Origin: Bacteroidales bacterium WCE2008
Lineage (GTDB): Bacteria; Bacteroidota; Bacteroidia; Bacteroidales; UBA932
Length of the DNA stretch: 64,000 bases
Direction of reading: 5' to 3'
Assembly (NCBI GenBank): GCA_900167925.1
Contig: FUZM01000005.1
Location: forward strand, 87,277 to 151,276
The notes beneath the pieces are model-generated. The model searched no databases. It had not been told where the DNA came from and saw nothing but the letters and a program-made list of their open reading frames with translations. Positions 26,985 to 34,196 of this stretch are shown here, piece after piece (the first letter of the stretch is position 1; every line of letters starts with the position of its first letter). Position numbers and translations under genes: made by a program.

Positions 26985-27016
26985 ATTGACAAAAAGATTC
27001 ACGATCTTTAGCTTTG
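26985..27016 (+). promoter_or_regulatory. Promoter of the RiPP precursor gene
   Basis: ATTG (26985-26988, three of four bases of TTTG) and TAGCTTTG (27009-27016, exact TAnnTTTG) are separated by 20 nt. Transcription would start near 27023, giving a ~47-nt leader ending in an A-rich ribosome entry region before the ATG at 27070. Confidence 0.75.
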
Positions 27017-27037
27017 CAGGCAGAATCTTAGCCTGCA
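27015..27037. promoter_or_regulatory. Dyad overlapping the RiPP promoter start region
   Basis: TGCAGGC (27015-27021) and GCCTGCA (27031-27037) form a perfect 7-bp inverted repeat with a 9-nt spacer. The left arm overlaps the end of the -7 element and the right arm lies just after the expected start site. This position suits a repressor operator; only the right arm would be in the transcript. Confidence 0.45.
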
Positions 27038-27069
27038 TACTAATCATATAAACTCAAAAAACTAAAAAA

Positions 27070-27309
27070 ATGAAAAGCGAAAAAAGAGTCAATCTGCTTC
27101 AGCTCTCATCAGAGCTTATGGCAGAAAATGAGATGCACGAGGTTTGGGGCCAGGGTGCAGCTACTCAAGATGTTCAATTAGCAGCCGGAGGCGTCACCTG
27201 TAGCGGAACAAACTGTAAAGGTGATGCAGCTACAAGTGTTAATCACTGCATGGAGAACTTGAGGAAAAACAATCCTCCTGTAAAAGAGCAGAAGAAGTAT
27301 TACGCTTAG
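27070..27309 (+). CDS. Putative radical-SAM-modified RiPP precursor (GG-Bacteroidales type)
   Basis: A 79-residue peptide without a Sec signal. The first ~29 residues look like a leader, with NLLQLSSELMAENEMHEVWG resembling the L-x-EL-x-EM-x-x-x-GG pattern of GG-type Bacteroidales natural product precursors. A second Gly-Gly follows at residues 40-41 (LAAGG). The presumed core then contains Cys44, Cys49 and Cys60 (VTCSGTNC and NHC) and ends in a Lys/Tyr-rich tail. A radical SAM maturase and its pseudo-rSAM partner follow immediately, and the gene has its own promoter and a downstream hairpin. Cleavage at GQG (27-29) or at GG (40-41) is possible. Product and function are unknown. Confidence 0.75.
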   Translation: MKSEKRVNLLQLSSELMAENEMHEVWGQGAATQDVQLAAGGVTCSGTNCKGDAATSVNHCMENLRKNNPPVKEQKKYYA

Positions 27310-27327
27310 AAACTTAACTTCAGATGA

Positions 27328-27370
27328 CAGTGCAGATTTCTGCCAATAAAGAAATCTGCACTGTTTATAT
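27328..27370 (+). terminator. Leaky terminator/attenuator-like hairpin after the precursor gene
   Basis: A perfect 13-bp stem (CAGTGCAGATTTC 27328-27340 with GAAATCTGCACTG 27351-27363, 10-nt loop) is followed by TTTATAT instead of a full T-run. Placed between precursor and enzyme genes, it would allow abundant precursor transcript and reduced read-through to the maturase. It may alternatively protect the precursor mRNA 3' end. Confidence 0.7.
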
Positions 27371-27398
27371 GGCTTGATTATATAATTTCCTGGGGACA

Positions 27399-28790
27399 AT
27401 GACAATAAAAGGATCCGACCTTCTATTCATCAAGAAGGATGCTGATTTCATAGTTTACGACAAAAGATCGGACTACATTTATCCTATAGACAGTCTGCAT
27501 TATCATATCGGGACAAAACTAAAGGACGAATATAATAAGAACAGAGTTATCTTGAGCTCTGATTATTTCATCCGCGAGATTGAAGATTATACGGATGAAG
27601 ATATTTCAGAGCATTACGACTTCGTTCTACAGCTTCTTTCAAAGGAACAAGCCTACAATATTAATCCGATAGAAAATATCTCAGAACAAGACATAATACA
27701 GAGTATTTCAACAGTTCCTCAGATTGTCATTGAAGTTACGGAGAAATGCAATTTCCAGTGCAGGTATTGCTACTATGGAGAAATGTACAACACTGTCAGC
27801 ACTCATTCCGAACGTAATCACGATATGCCCGAAGAAGACTGTATTGATTGTTTAAAATTTCTGCTATCAAAGAAAAACTTGTTGCACAGCAATAAATTAG
27901 AGCTATCTTTTTACGGAGGAGAGCCCCTCATGAATTTCAGTCTGATCCGGAAAATAATATCCTTCTGCAAGAGAGAGTTTCCGGAGATTGTATTTCAGTT
28001 TTCCATGACGACAAACGGTTCTTTGCTTAACAGACACATCGATTATCTTAAAGAGAATGATTTCCGGATACTGGTCAGTCTGGATGGCGATGAAGAAGCT
28101 GACAGACACAGGGTATACAAAAACAACCGATGCTCTTTTTCTCGTGTTAACGAGAACCTGAAGCTTATATCAAAGAAATACCCGGAGTATTTCGCCAACA
28201 AAATCGGGATTATTTCTGTCTTGCACAAAGATTCGGATATTGTATCAATCTGCGATTTTTTTTCGCAGTATAAGAAAACCCCGGTCCTTACCGAAGTATC
28301 GCAGGAAGGAATCATTCCTGGAAGAGAAAAAGTCCTCCCTTATAACGGAGTGAGCGATCATGAAATGACTGAGCTATATGAAAAGCATAAAGATGTCTAC
28401 GATCTTGTTGAAGAGGCCAGTAAATTGAACTCCTCCCTCGAAATCACGGACAAGATTTCGCTATTATCTCAGAATCCGTATCTGAGGGGTTGTTTTCTCT
28501 TTGCAAAAAAGATATTCCTGACAGTAGACGGGATGTTTTATCCATGCGAGAAAGTCAACCGAAGATTCCCGTTCGGGACGTTCCTTAATGGCAAGATTCA
28601 GTTCGACCTGAAAAAGATCAATGAATACTATGATCAATTCAACAGAATTATCAGCAGAGAATGTTCAGGCTGCTCTTTACATTACATATGTAAAAAATGC
28701 TTTTTTGAAGAACCTTCGGCGATGTGTCACCCGATGAAGTGCAAAATGACAGATAAAGCCATGGAGATAAGACTTATAAACTCTTTATGA
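27399..28790 (+). CDS. Radical SAM/SPASM peptide maturase
   Basis: A 463-residue enzyme. Residues 1-110 precede the radical SAM core and may recognise the leader. The AdoMet iron-sulfur motif CxxxCxxC is CNFQCRYC (Cys117, 121, 124), followed by FYGGEPL (172-178). The C-terminal SPASM region has Cys365, 383, 422, 425, 431, 434, 443 and 448, enough to hold auxiliary 4Fe-4S clusters. Such enzymes install thioether or carbon-carbon crosslinks, or other changes, in ribosomal peptides. From memory this resembles the GG-Bacteroidales radical SAM peptide maturase family (TIGR04148); no search was run. It starts 89 bases after the precursor and its TGA is followed one base later by the partner gene. 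Base composition is more AT-rich than the dcw region. Confidence 0.85.
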   Translation: MTIKGSDLLFIKKDADFIVYDKRSDYIYPIDSLHYHIGTKLKDEYNKNRVILSSDYFIREIEDYTDEDISEHYDFVLQLLSKEQAYNINPIENISEQDIIQSISTVPQIVIEVTEKCNFQCRYCYYGEMYNTVSTHSERNHDMPEEDCIDCLKFLLSKKNLLHSNKLELSFYGGEPLMNFSLIRKIISFCKREFPEIVFQFSMTTNGSLLNRHIDYLKENDFRILVSLDGDEEADRHRVYKNNRCSFSRVNENLKLISKKYPEYFANKIGIISVLHKDSDIVSICDFFSQYKKTPVLTEVSQEGIIPGREKVLPYNGVSDHEMTELYEKHKDVYDLVEEASKLNSSLEITDKISLLSQNPYLRGCFLFAKKIFLTVDGMFYPCEKVNRRFPFGTFLNGKIQFDLKKINEYYDQFNRIISRECSGCSLHYICKKCFFEEPSAMCHPMKCKMTDKAMEIRLINSL

Positions 28791-28791
28791 T

Positions 28792-29898
28792 ATGAGTAAG
28801 ACGATAGGACTGTATCCTGATATCATACTCGGGATAGATACCAGACGATTGTGCCTGTCCAAGTTGGGAAGTAATCTGCACCACGTGATAAATGTTTCAC
28901 CCGAGCAGTATATCATTGAAGGGAACACAATTACGTTTTTTCCCGGAGAAGAACCTGACCATGATGTAATCTCGACTCTGGTCGAACGTGGTTTCGCATA
29001 TAGACTGCTGGAAAAGCCAAGTAGTTTTTCCGATAACGGTTTGCATATGATCCAAAGAGACGATTCTGTCGAAAACGAATTGTATCAATATTTTACGATA
29101 ACATTTATTCTCGACCGCATATCGGCTCTTCCTGCATTCCACTTCCCTCATATACGGGGAACAGAGCACAAATTCTCAGACGGAGATCTGGATATCGGGC
29201 ATGTAAGGAAAAGATTGTCAGAGATAAAATACTTCAGGAAGATCCGTCTGATCAGCAATAATATCCTAAGACACACGGATATCCTGCTTATGGAAGAATT
29301 AAAGGATAAAGAGATTGAAGTATTTGTCGGACAAGATTATTACTTGAGACACATTAAGGAGCTGAACACATTTTCAAGACAACTTCATATTATTGTCTAT
29401 ATCGACGATATCCGCAAATTCAATGAGTGCGGGGATATCCCCCATACCAATAATGTATCCGTCTCATACTTTTGTCAAATCGGTTCCGATGAGGATCTGG
29501 ACCTATTTCTTGAGAGTAATATCAAGGCTATACCGTTTCCGTCGCCAGACGCTTCCGAGACAGTCCTTCACTCCTTGCTAGATTACTCGGAAGAAGATAT
29601 CCTTCAGACTCCGACGACAAAAAGGGATCAATTCCTAAAGAAAGCTATCAACAAACTATTCTTCGGAAACACAATCATCGATAATAACGGGAACATCAAT
29701 TCGTATCCTTTTTGCGATTATGAAGCAAACTCGGAAGAGAGTTTCGGGACAGTCGTCAAGAAGTTGGCAGATAATGTATTCTGGCGTCTCAGGCGGTCGG
29801 ATTATTTCGAAAAATGCAAGGAATGTGCTTTTGTGGATCTATGTTCGCCGATTTCAAACTATGAAATCAATGCTAAACAGACATTCTGTACAGACTGA
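28792..29898 (+). CDS. Pseudo-rSAM partner protein of the RiPP cassette
   Basis: A 368-residue protein with no CxxxCxxC AdoMet cluster motif. Its C-terminal part is SPASM-like: NGNINSYPFC (Cys308), then CKECAFVDLC (Cys342, 345, 351) and a last Cys366. The middle has alternating strand-helix character compatible with a degenerate radical SAM barrel. This matches the idea of a pseudo-rSAM protein of GG-Bacteroidales systems (TIGR04150, from memory). It probably acts as a non-catalytic partner or scaffold for the maturase. It is separated from the maturase by a single base, implying stoichiometric expression. Confidence 0.7.
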   Translation: MSKTIGLYPDIILGIDTRRLCLSKLGSNLHHVINVSPEQYIIEGNTITFFPGEEPDHDVISTLVERGFAYRLLEKPSSFSDNGLHMIQRDDSVENELYQYFTITFILDRISALPAFHFPHIRGTEHKFSDGDLDIGHVRKRLSEIKYFRKIRLISNNILRHTDILLMEELKDKEIEVFVGQDYYLRHIKELNTFSRQLHIIVYIDDIRKFNECGDIPHTNNVSVSYFCQIGSDEDLDLFLESNIKAIPFPSPDASETVLHSLLDYSEEDILQTPTTKRDQFLKKAINKLFFGNTIIDNNGNINSYPFCDYEANSEESFGTVVKKLADNVFWRLRRSDYFEKCKECAFVDLCSPISNYEINAKQTFCTD

Positions 29899-29950
29899 TT
29901 TTGGCAAAGTGTTTGCAGACCCCTGCATGCATATTAACCATTGAATTATT

Positions 29951-30343
29951 ATGAAAAAATCAGTCATTATCCAGATTGTAGTTCTGGCTCTCCTTACTTT
30001 GTCCACTTCCTCTTTTGCCCAGACCCGTTCCAAGCATTTCAGTTATAAAGATTTTGTCGACAAGACAGAGAATCTTGAACCGGGAGCCAGCATAAAGGAG
30101 GTCAAGAAGATTTTTGGAGACCCCTATAAAATTGCATTCATCAAAGTAGACAATGTCGTTTATAAGCAGTATTCATACAAGACAAACTCCACTTCTCAGC
30201 AGTCTACCTATATCACATATAATTTCATTTTCGAGCAAGGAAAACTGATTGCCCTTCTTGAAGATGAAAATTATTATGAAGGTCTTCAGATATACAAGAA
30301 TCATCTTACACTGGATCTTCTGAAGAAAGAGATTTTAGAATAG
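29951..30343 (+). CDS. Small secreted protein with BamE/SmpA-like motif
   Basis: A 130-residue protein with a signal peptide (MKKSVIIQIVVLALLTLSTS, cleavage probably after SSFA). The mature part has LEPGASIKEVKKIFGDPYKI, reminiscent of the 'x-x-G-x-s-x-x-EV-x-x-x-x-G-x-P' motif of SmpA/OmlA/BamE-like folds. Strands then follow (YITYNFIFEQGKLIALL). There is no lipobox. It lies 52 bases after the pseudo-rSAM gene with no obvious promoter and shares its AT-rich composition, so it is probably part of the RiPP transcript. Export, immunity or target recognition are possible roles, but none is shown. Confidence 0.6.
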   Translation: MKKSVIIQIVVLALLTLSTSSFAQTRSKHFSYKDFVDKTENLEPGASIKEVKKIFGDPYKIAFIKVDNVVYKQYSYKTNSTSQQSTYITYNFIFEQGKLIALLEDENYYEGLQIYKNHLTLDLLKKEILE

Positions 30344-30350
30344 GGTGTAT

Positions 30351-31340
30351 ATGGAAAGAATAATCGAGTGCGTGCCGAATTTCAGCGAAGGGCGTGACAA
30401 GAAAATAATCGCCAGCATAGCCGAGGCCATCGCTTCGGCAGGACCGAAAGTCTTGAACATCGATCCGGGCGAGGCCGCCAACAGGACAGTCATCACCTTC
30501 GCCGGAACTCCCGAAGACGTCTGCGAAGGAGCCTTCCGCGGCGTCATGAAAGCCGCAGAACTTATTGACATGAGAAAGCATCACGGGACGCATCCTCGTT
30601 CCGGAGCGACCGACGTCCTGCCGCTTGTACCGGTTTCAGGAGTCACACTCGAAGAATGCGCTGAAATGGCGCGGACCCTGGCGAAACGGATATACGACGA
30701 ACTGGGGATTGCATGCTACTGCTATGAAGCCGCCGCATTCAGACCGGAGTTCCGCAATCTCGCAGTCTGCCGGGCGGGAGAGTATGAAGCCCTGCCGGAG
30801 AAGCTGGCAGACCCGCAGAGGCGGCCGGACTTCGGGCCCGAGACCATGACCCCTGCGATAGAAAAATCTGGCGCCATCAATGTAGGCGCCCGCAATTACC
30901 TGATAGCGGTCAATTTCAACCTGGACACAGAGTCGACGAAGCTGGCTAACGCGATTGCTTTCGACGTCCGGGAGAAAGGCCGCATCGCTCCAGACGGGAC
31001 CCGGGTTCCCGGCACGCTGAAGGGCTGCAAAGCCCTCGGATGGTTCATCGAAGAATATGGCATCGCCCAGGTTTCCATGAACATAACAGACATCGACGCT
31101 ACTCCGCTGCACCGGGCGTTCGAAGAAGTCAGCCGCGCCGCCGAAGCCCGCGGAGTCCATGTCACCGGCACGGAGATCATCGGGCTGGTGCCGGAGAGGG
31201 TCCTGCTCGAGGCCGGAAGATACTTCCTGGGCGGAGATGCCTCCGACGAAGATCTCATCGACGCCGCCGTCGAAGCCATGGGCCTCTCCGACCTCCGTCC
31301 GTTCGTTCCGTCGGAGAAGGTTCTGGAACAACTTTTATAA
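30351..31340 (+). CDS. ftcD: Glutamate formimidoyltransferase
   Basis: A 329-residue protein covering only the formiminotransferase part, without the cyclodeaminase domain of the bifunctional animal enzyme. It transfers the formimino group of N-formimino-L-glutamate (from histidine breakdown) to tetrahydrofolate. Family motifs are ECVPNFSEGRD at the N terminus, KHHGTHPRSGATDVLPLVPV, and INVGARNYLIAVNFNL. ATG at 30351 is chosen over an in-frame GTG at 30345. It begins 7 bp after the small secreted gene, so it may be co-transcribed with the RiPP cassette, although its base composition matches the core chromosome. No other hut genes are in the window. Confidence 0.93.
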   Translation: MERIIECVPNFSEGRDKKIIASIAEAIASAGPKVLNIDPGEAANRTVITFAGTPEDVCEGAFRGVMKAAELIDMRKHHGTHPRSGATDVLPLVPVSGVTLEECAEMARTLAKRIYDELGIACYCYEAAAFRPEFRNLAVCRAGEYEALPEKLADPQRRPDFGPETMTPAIEKSGAINVGARNYLIAVNFNLDTESTKLANAIAFDVREKGRIAPDGTRVPGTLKGCKALGWFIEEYGIAQVSMNITDIDATPLHRAFEEVSRAAEARGVHVTGTEIIGLVPERVLLEAGRYFLGGDASDEDLIDAAVEAMGLSDLRPFVPSEKVLEQLL

Positions 31341-31603
31341 AGCACTGATTATCATTATTTTATAAATCCGCTAACTAAAATATTCTCCTACAGATAAGCT
31401 AACTATCTGATACGCAACAAGTTATCACTACGCCATTAGAGGAGTAATCTAACTATAGTATTTTACATATTGATTATCATGCGTTTACGTTTCGAGAGAC
31501 GTTAGCTTTTACCATCTCCAACATAAGTAAATAATGAATAATAACTATTACCTTGCGACCGTACACAACTGACGCGCTGTTATTATTTCTTAATTTACTT
31601 ATT
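31341..31603. other. AT-rich gene-free region before the C10 protease
   Basis: CTAACTA occurs three times (31371, 31399, 31449), and GTTAGC at 31501-31506 is the reverse complement of the GCTAAC part of the motif. CAGATA/TATCTG (31391-31396 with 31404-31409) forms a small dyad. A possible promoter is TTTT (31461-31464), 21 nt, TACGTTTC (31486-31493, one mismatch to TAnnTTTG). No clear terminator of ftcD and no coding frame were seen. Confidence 0.4.
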
Positions 31604-32932
31604 ATGAAACAATTAAAGTATTTCGCAGCCATCCTTGGCCTGTTAGCTTTCGTTTCTTGTCACGAAAAAGACGAGTTATCGTTAGACAATGCTCCCGAGA
31701 AAGCTAAGAATTCTAACACATTGACTATCAAAAAAGCCAATGCTTATGTTTCACTCTTCTCCGACTATCTGGGAGAAAAACCAGGCACCAAGTCAGAGGT
31801 ACAACGCGAGGTAGATTATATAGATGTCCTTGTCGAAAGAGGGGATACTCTTATGTATGCATTCAACTATAAGAATGATGCGGGTTATATCCTCTTAGGC
31901 GCAGCAGATACCTACTTCCCTATTCTGAGCCACAACTCTTCAGGACATCTGAAATTCAACGAAATCAGTATTGAAAGTCCATTATATAGCGTTATCCAAT
32001 CATTCAAAGGTATAATCAGGGATGCAAAAGCCACCCCGGACTATGATTCGGAATACTACGAAAGATGGAAAGATCTGGGGGATAGCGATTATACCTATGA
32101 GGTTATACCTTGTGAAACTCCCGAGTTTATCACTGATACTAAAGGAAGAAGGACATATTCCTCCGGAAAAAAGAATATATACCCTCAGACCGGCATGGAA
32201 CTGAAGTATTGGACTCAGGAAGGAGGATACAACTATTATGCAGAGAATAAGGCTTGCATCGGCTGTCCTGCAATTGCAATCGGAATGTTATTATATGATT
32301 TGAACTCTAGAATGATGGGGGATCCGACAACCACTTACCCTTCTTTCAGTTACTACTATGATGCATACAATATCAAAGACAGGACCGATGGAACTGAAAC
32401 TGCACGTAAATTAAGGATGATAGCCGACATTATCCCCAACTATGACTGGGGTAATACAAAGGATGCGACAAGTACTGCCACCTTGGAAGATATTGTTGAA
32501 GGACTTCACAGACTGGGATTCACACAGGCACAAGCTGTAAACTATAATTTTGAAACATTATATAGAAACTTCACGTTCAAGGGGATCAATTATTTCGGCA
32601 ACGAGCAGAATTTTGAAAGAGGGGTATTACTGTTAGCACATGACTATCTCAACGGCAACGGGCATATATGGTTCTGTGATGGCTATTATGAGCAGGCGTA
32701 CGAAGTCGTAAAGAAAGGCATCTTCGGTATAGTACTGAAAAGATGGAATGAGTATGAAGATAAAATCTATATGAACTGGGGATGGGCTGAAAAATTAGGT
32801 AATGGCTGGTATACACCATCAGATATTTACTGGGAGTCTAACGAGTATGGAAGTATTACATGCAAGCTTAATACTAAGATGATTGTCAATCTCAGTCATT
32901 ACGAATATCCATACGATTTGATTGATATGTAA
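31604..32932 (+). CDS. C10 (streptopain-like) cysteine protease lipoprotein
   Basis: A 442-residue predicted lipoprotein. The signal peptide ends in the lipobox FVSC (Cys19), so the ATG at 31604 is preferred over a GTG/ATG-type start at 31553. Residues ~35-190 resemble a Spi-type prodomain. The catalytic half shows the C10 pattern: ACIGCPAIAIGM with the probable nucleophile Cys221, GHIWFCDGYY with His353, and MNWGW at 389-393. C10 proteases include SpeB and the Bacteroides fragilis Bfp proteases; they are secreted or surface-attached and often self-activate. It lies alone between an AT-rich upstream region and a bidirectional terminator, with lower GC than its neighbours. Confidence 0.85.
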   Translation: MKQLKYFAAILGLLAFVSCHEKDELSLDNAPEKAKNSNTLTIKKANAYVSLFSDYLGEKPGTKSEVQREVDYIDVLVERGDTLMYAFNYKNDAGYILLGAADTYFPILSHNSSGHLKFNEISIESPLYSVIQSFKGIIRDAKATPDYDSEYYERWKDLGDSDYTYEVIPCETPEFITDTKGRRTYSSGKKNIYPQTGMELKYWTQEGGYNYYAENKACIGCPAIAIGMLLYDLNSRMMGDPTTTYPSFSYYYDAYNIKDRTDGTETARKLRMIADIIPNYDWGNTKDATSTATLEDIVEGLHRLGFTQAQAVNYNFETLYRNFTFKGINYFGNEQNFERGVLLLAHDYLNGNGHIWFCDGYYEQAYEVVKKGIFGIVLKRWNEYEDKIYMNWGWAEKLGNGWYTPSDIYWESNEYGSITCKLNTKMIVNLSHYEYPYDLIDM

Positions 32933-32969
32933 AAAAGAGACCTTGTCAATTTGACAAGGTCTTATTTTT
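32931..32969. terminator. Bidirectional intrinsic terminator
   Basis: AGACCTTGTCAA (32938-32949) and TTGACAAGGTCT (32951-32962) form a 12-bp perfect dyad. A TTTTT run follows on the plus strand (32965-32969) and an A-run precedes it (32931-32936, a T-run on the minus strand). It serves the convergent C10 protease and GNAT genes and overlaps both stop codons. Confidence 0.9.
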
Positions 32970-33540
32970 AATGCAAGTCAAGGACGGCGTGCATGAAGTC
33001 GGTGCCGAAGCAATTGACCTGTTTGTCTTCCCGGAAGCCCAGGGAGGCGTAGAGGCGGCGGAGCTTGTGGTGTGTCACGTCGACGATCAGGGAGGCTGTG
33101 GCAAAGCCGAGGGCCTCGGCTGCCTCCAGCGCCTGGCCGATCATTAGACGGCCGAGACCATGGCCCCTGAAAGAAGGCAGGACGGCCATCGAATCCAGGT
33201 AGTATTCGCCTTCGCATGTCTCGTCATCCATCTTGCCCGGACGGTAGCCCGAGCATCTGGCTATCAATCCGAAGGTCTTGCGCTTGAGCTTTCTGTAGCG
33301 GGCCCCGTCGTATGAGGAGATGCTGCCGGCGGGGACGCCGTCAACTTCTGCGATAAGGGTGTTCTTCCAGCTGTAGAGAGTATCTTCTCTGGCGCATACT
33401 TCTGCAAGCCCGGCGAGGGTTGCAAGGTTTTCTCCGGAAATCGAACCGTTGAAGGTGTCGATATCGACTGAGGCGAGGACGTTTCTCGCAATAAAGGCGG
33501 CGTCTGATGGCGTCGCCTTTCTGAAGGTGATATCTGCCAT
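32968..33540 (-). CDS. GNAT family N-acetyltransferase
   Basis: A 190-residue protein beginning MADITFRKATPSDAAFIARN, a typical GNAT N terminus. The acetyl-CoA-binding motif A is LDSMAVLPSFRGHGLGRLMI (R/Q-x-x-G-x-G/A form RGHGLG). The substrate is unknown. ATG at 33540 was chosen because it is the first with family similarity and lies 26 bases after a -7 element; upstream starts run into the flavodoxin gene. It probably has its own transcript. Confidence 0.85.
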   Translation of the reverse strand: MADITFRKATPSDAAFIARNVLASVDIDTFNGSISGENLATLAGLAEVCAREDTLYSWKNTLIAEVDGVPAGSISSYDGARYRKLKRKTFGLIARCSGYRPGKMDDETCEGEYYLDSMAVLPSFRGHGLGRLMIGQALEAAEALGFATASLIVDVTHHKLRRLYASLGFREDKQVNCFGTDFMHAVLDLH

Positions 33541-33565
33541 AAGATTAAATGTTAAGTCGTTACGG

Positions 33566-33573
33566 CAAATATA
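33566..33573 (-). promoter_or_regulatory. -7 element of the GNAT gene
   Basis: On the minus strand TATATTTG (plus CAAATATA) matches TAnnTTTG, 26 bases upstream of the ATG. The expected -33 position shows no TTTG, and it lies at the 3' end of the flavodoxin gene. Confidence 0.5.
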
Positions 33574-33595
33574 TAAAATTATTTCGGAATTCCGC

Positions 33596-34078
33596 TTACT
33601 TGAGAGTTGCCACCCAGGCTGCGATCCTGTCATCGGTCTTGTCAGACTCGTTTGTCTCATCAAGGGCAAGGCCTACGAATTTTCCGTCGACGACAGAATC
33701 GGATGAACCATAGTTGTACTCTGATGCGTCGACGCCAGGAAGGACATCGGCCCCTGCAGCCTTGGCAGCATCATAGATAGCCTTCATTCCACCGCAGAAG
33801 GTGTCAGGATAGCTTTCACAGTCGCCTACACCGAATATTGCGACCTTCTTTCCAGCAAGGTTCAGACCCTTGAGGGTATCGAGGGCGCCGTACCAGTCGT
33901 CCTGGACTTCACCGTCGCCCCAGGTAGATGTTCCGAGTACGATAAGATCATAACCGGCAGCCTCGGCCCCGAGTTCAGCTGCATTTTTTACATCGGCTCC
34001 GCCGAGAGCGGCAGAAATCCTGTTTGCGAGATCTTCGCATGTTCCAGTCGTGGAACCATAATATACTACTGTCTTCAT
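33596..34078 (-). CDS. fldA: Flavodoxin
   Basis: A 160-residue FMN-binding electron carrier. The phosphate loop is YYGSTTGTCED (the family's T/S-x-T-G-x-T-x form), followed by LGTSTWGDGEVQDDWY and FGVGDCESYPDTFCGG. Flavodoxins replace ferredoxin when iron is scarce. It starts just downstream of a minus-strand promoter embedded in an inverted repeat, so it is transcribed separately from nagB behind it. Confidence 0.94.
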   Translation of the reverse strand: MKTVVYYGSTTGTCEDLANRISAALGGADVKNAAELGAEAAGYDLIVLGTSTWGDGEVQDDWYGALDTLKGLNLAGKKVAIFGVGDCESYPDTFCGGMKAIYDAAKAAGADVLPGVDASEYNYGSSDSVVDGKFVGLALDETNESDKTDDRIAAWVATLK

Positions 34079-34090
34079 ATCTGATTAAAT

Positions 34091-34131
34091 AAAAATTCTG
34101 TCCGTAACTATGTACAAAGTTACGGACAGAA
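34091..34131 (-). terminator. Terminator of nagB overlapping the flavodoxin promoter
   Basis: A perfect 14-bp inverted repeat (TTCTGTCCGTAACT 34096-34109 with AGTTACGGACAGAA 34118-34131, 8-nt loop) is followed on the minus strand by TTTTT (34095-34091). For nagB transcripts it is a good intrinsic terminator. The same DNA contains the -7 box of the flavodoxin promoter, so it may also be an operator. Confidence 0.85.
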
Positions 34132-34146
34132 CTATTCCGGGGCAAT
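34115..34146 (-). promoter_or_regulatory. Flavodoxin promoter
   Basis: On the minus strand ATTG (34146-34143) and TAACTTTG (34122-34115) are 20 nt apart. The -7 box lies inside the inverted repeat described for the nagB terminator. The -33 box has three of four consensus bases, the same form as at the RiPP promoter. Confidence 0.7.
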
Positions 34147-34196
34147 CCCAAATTATTGGTAATACGGATTGCTGTTATCCCATTATATTATGAATC

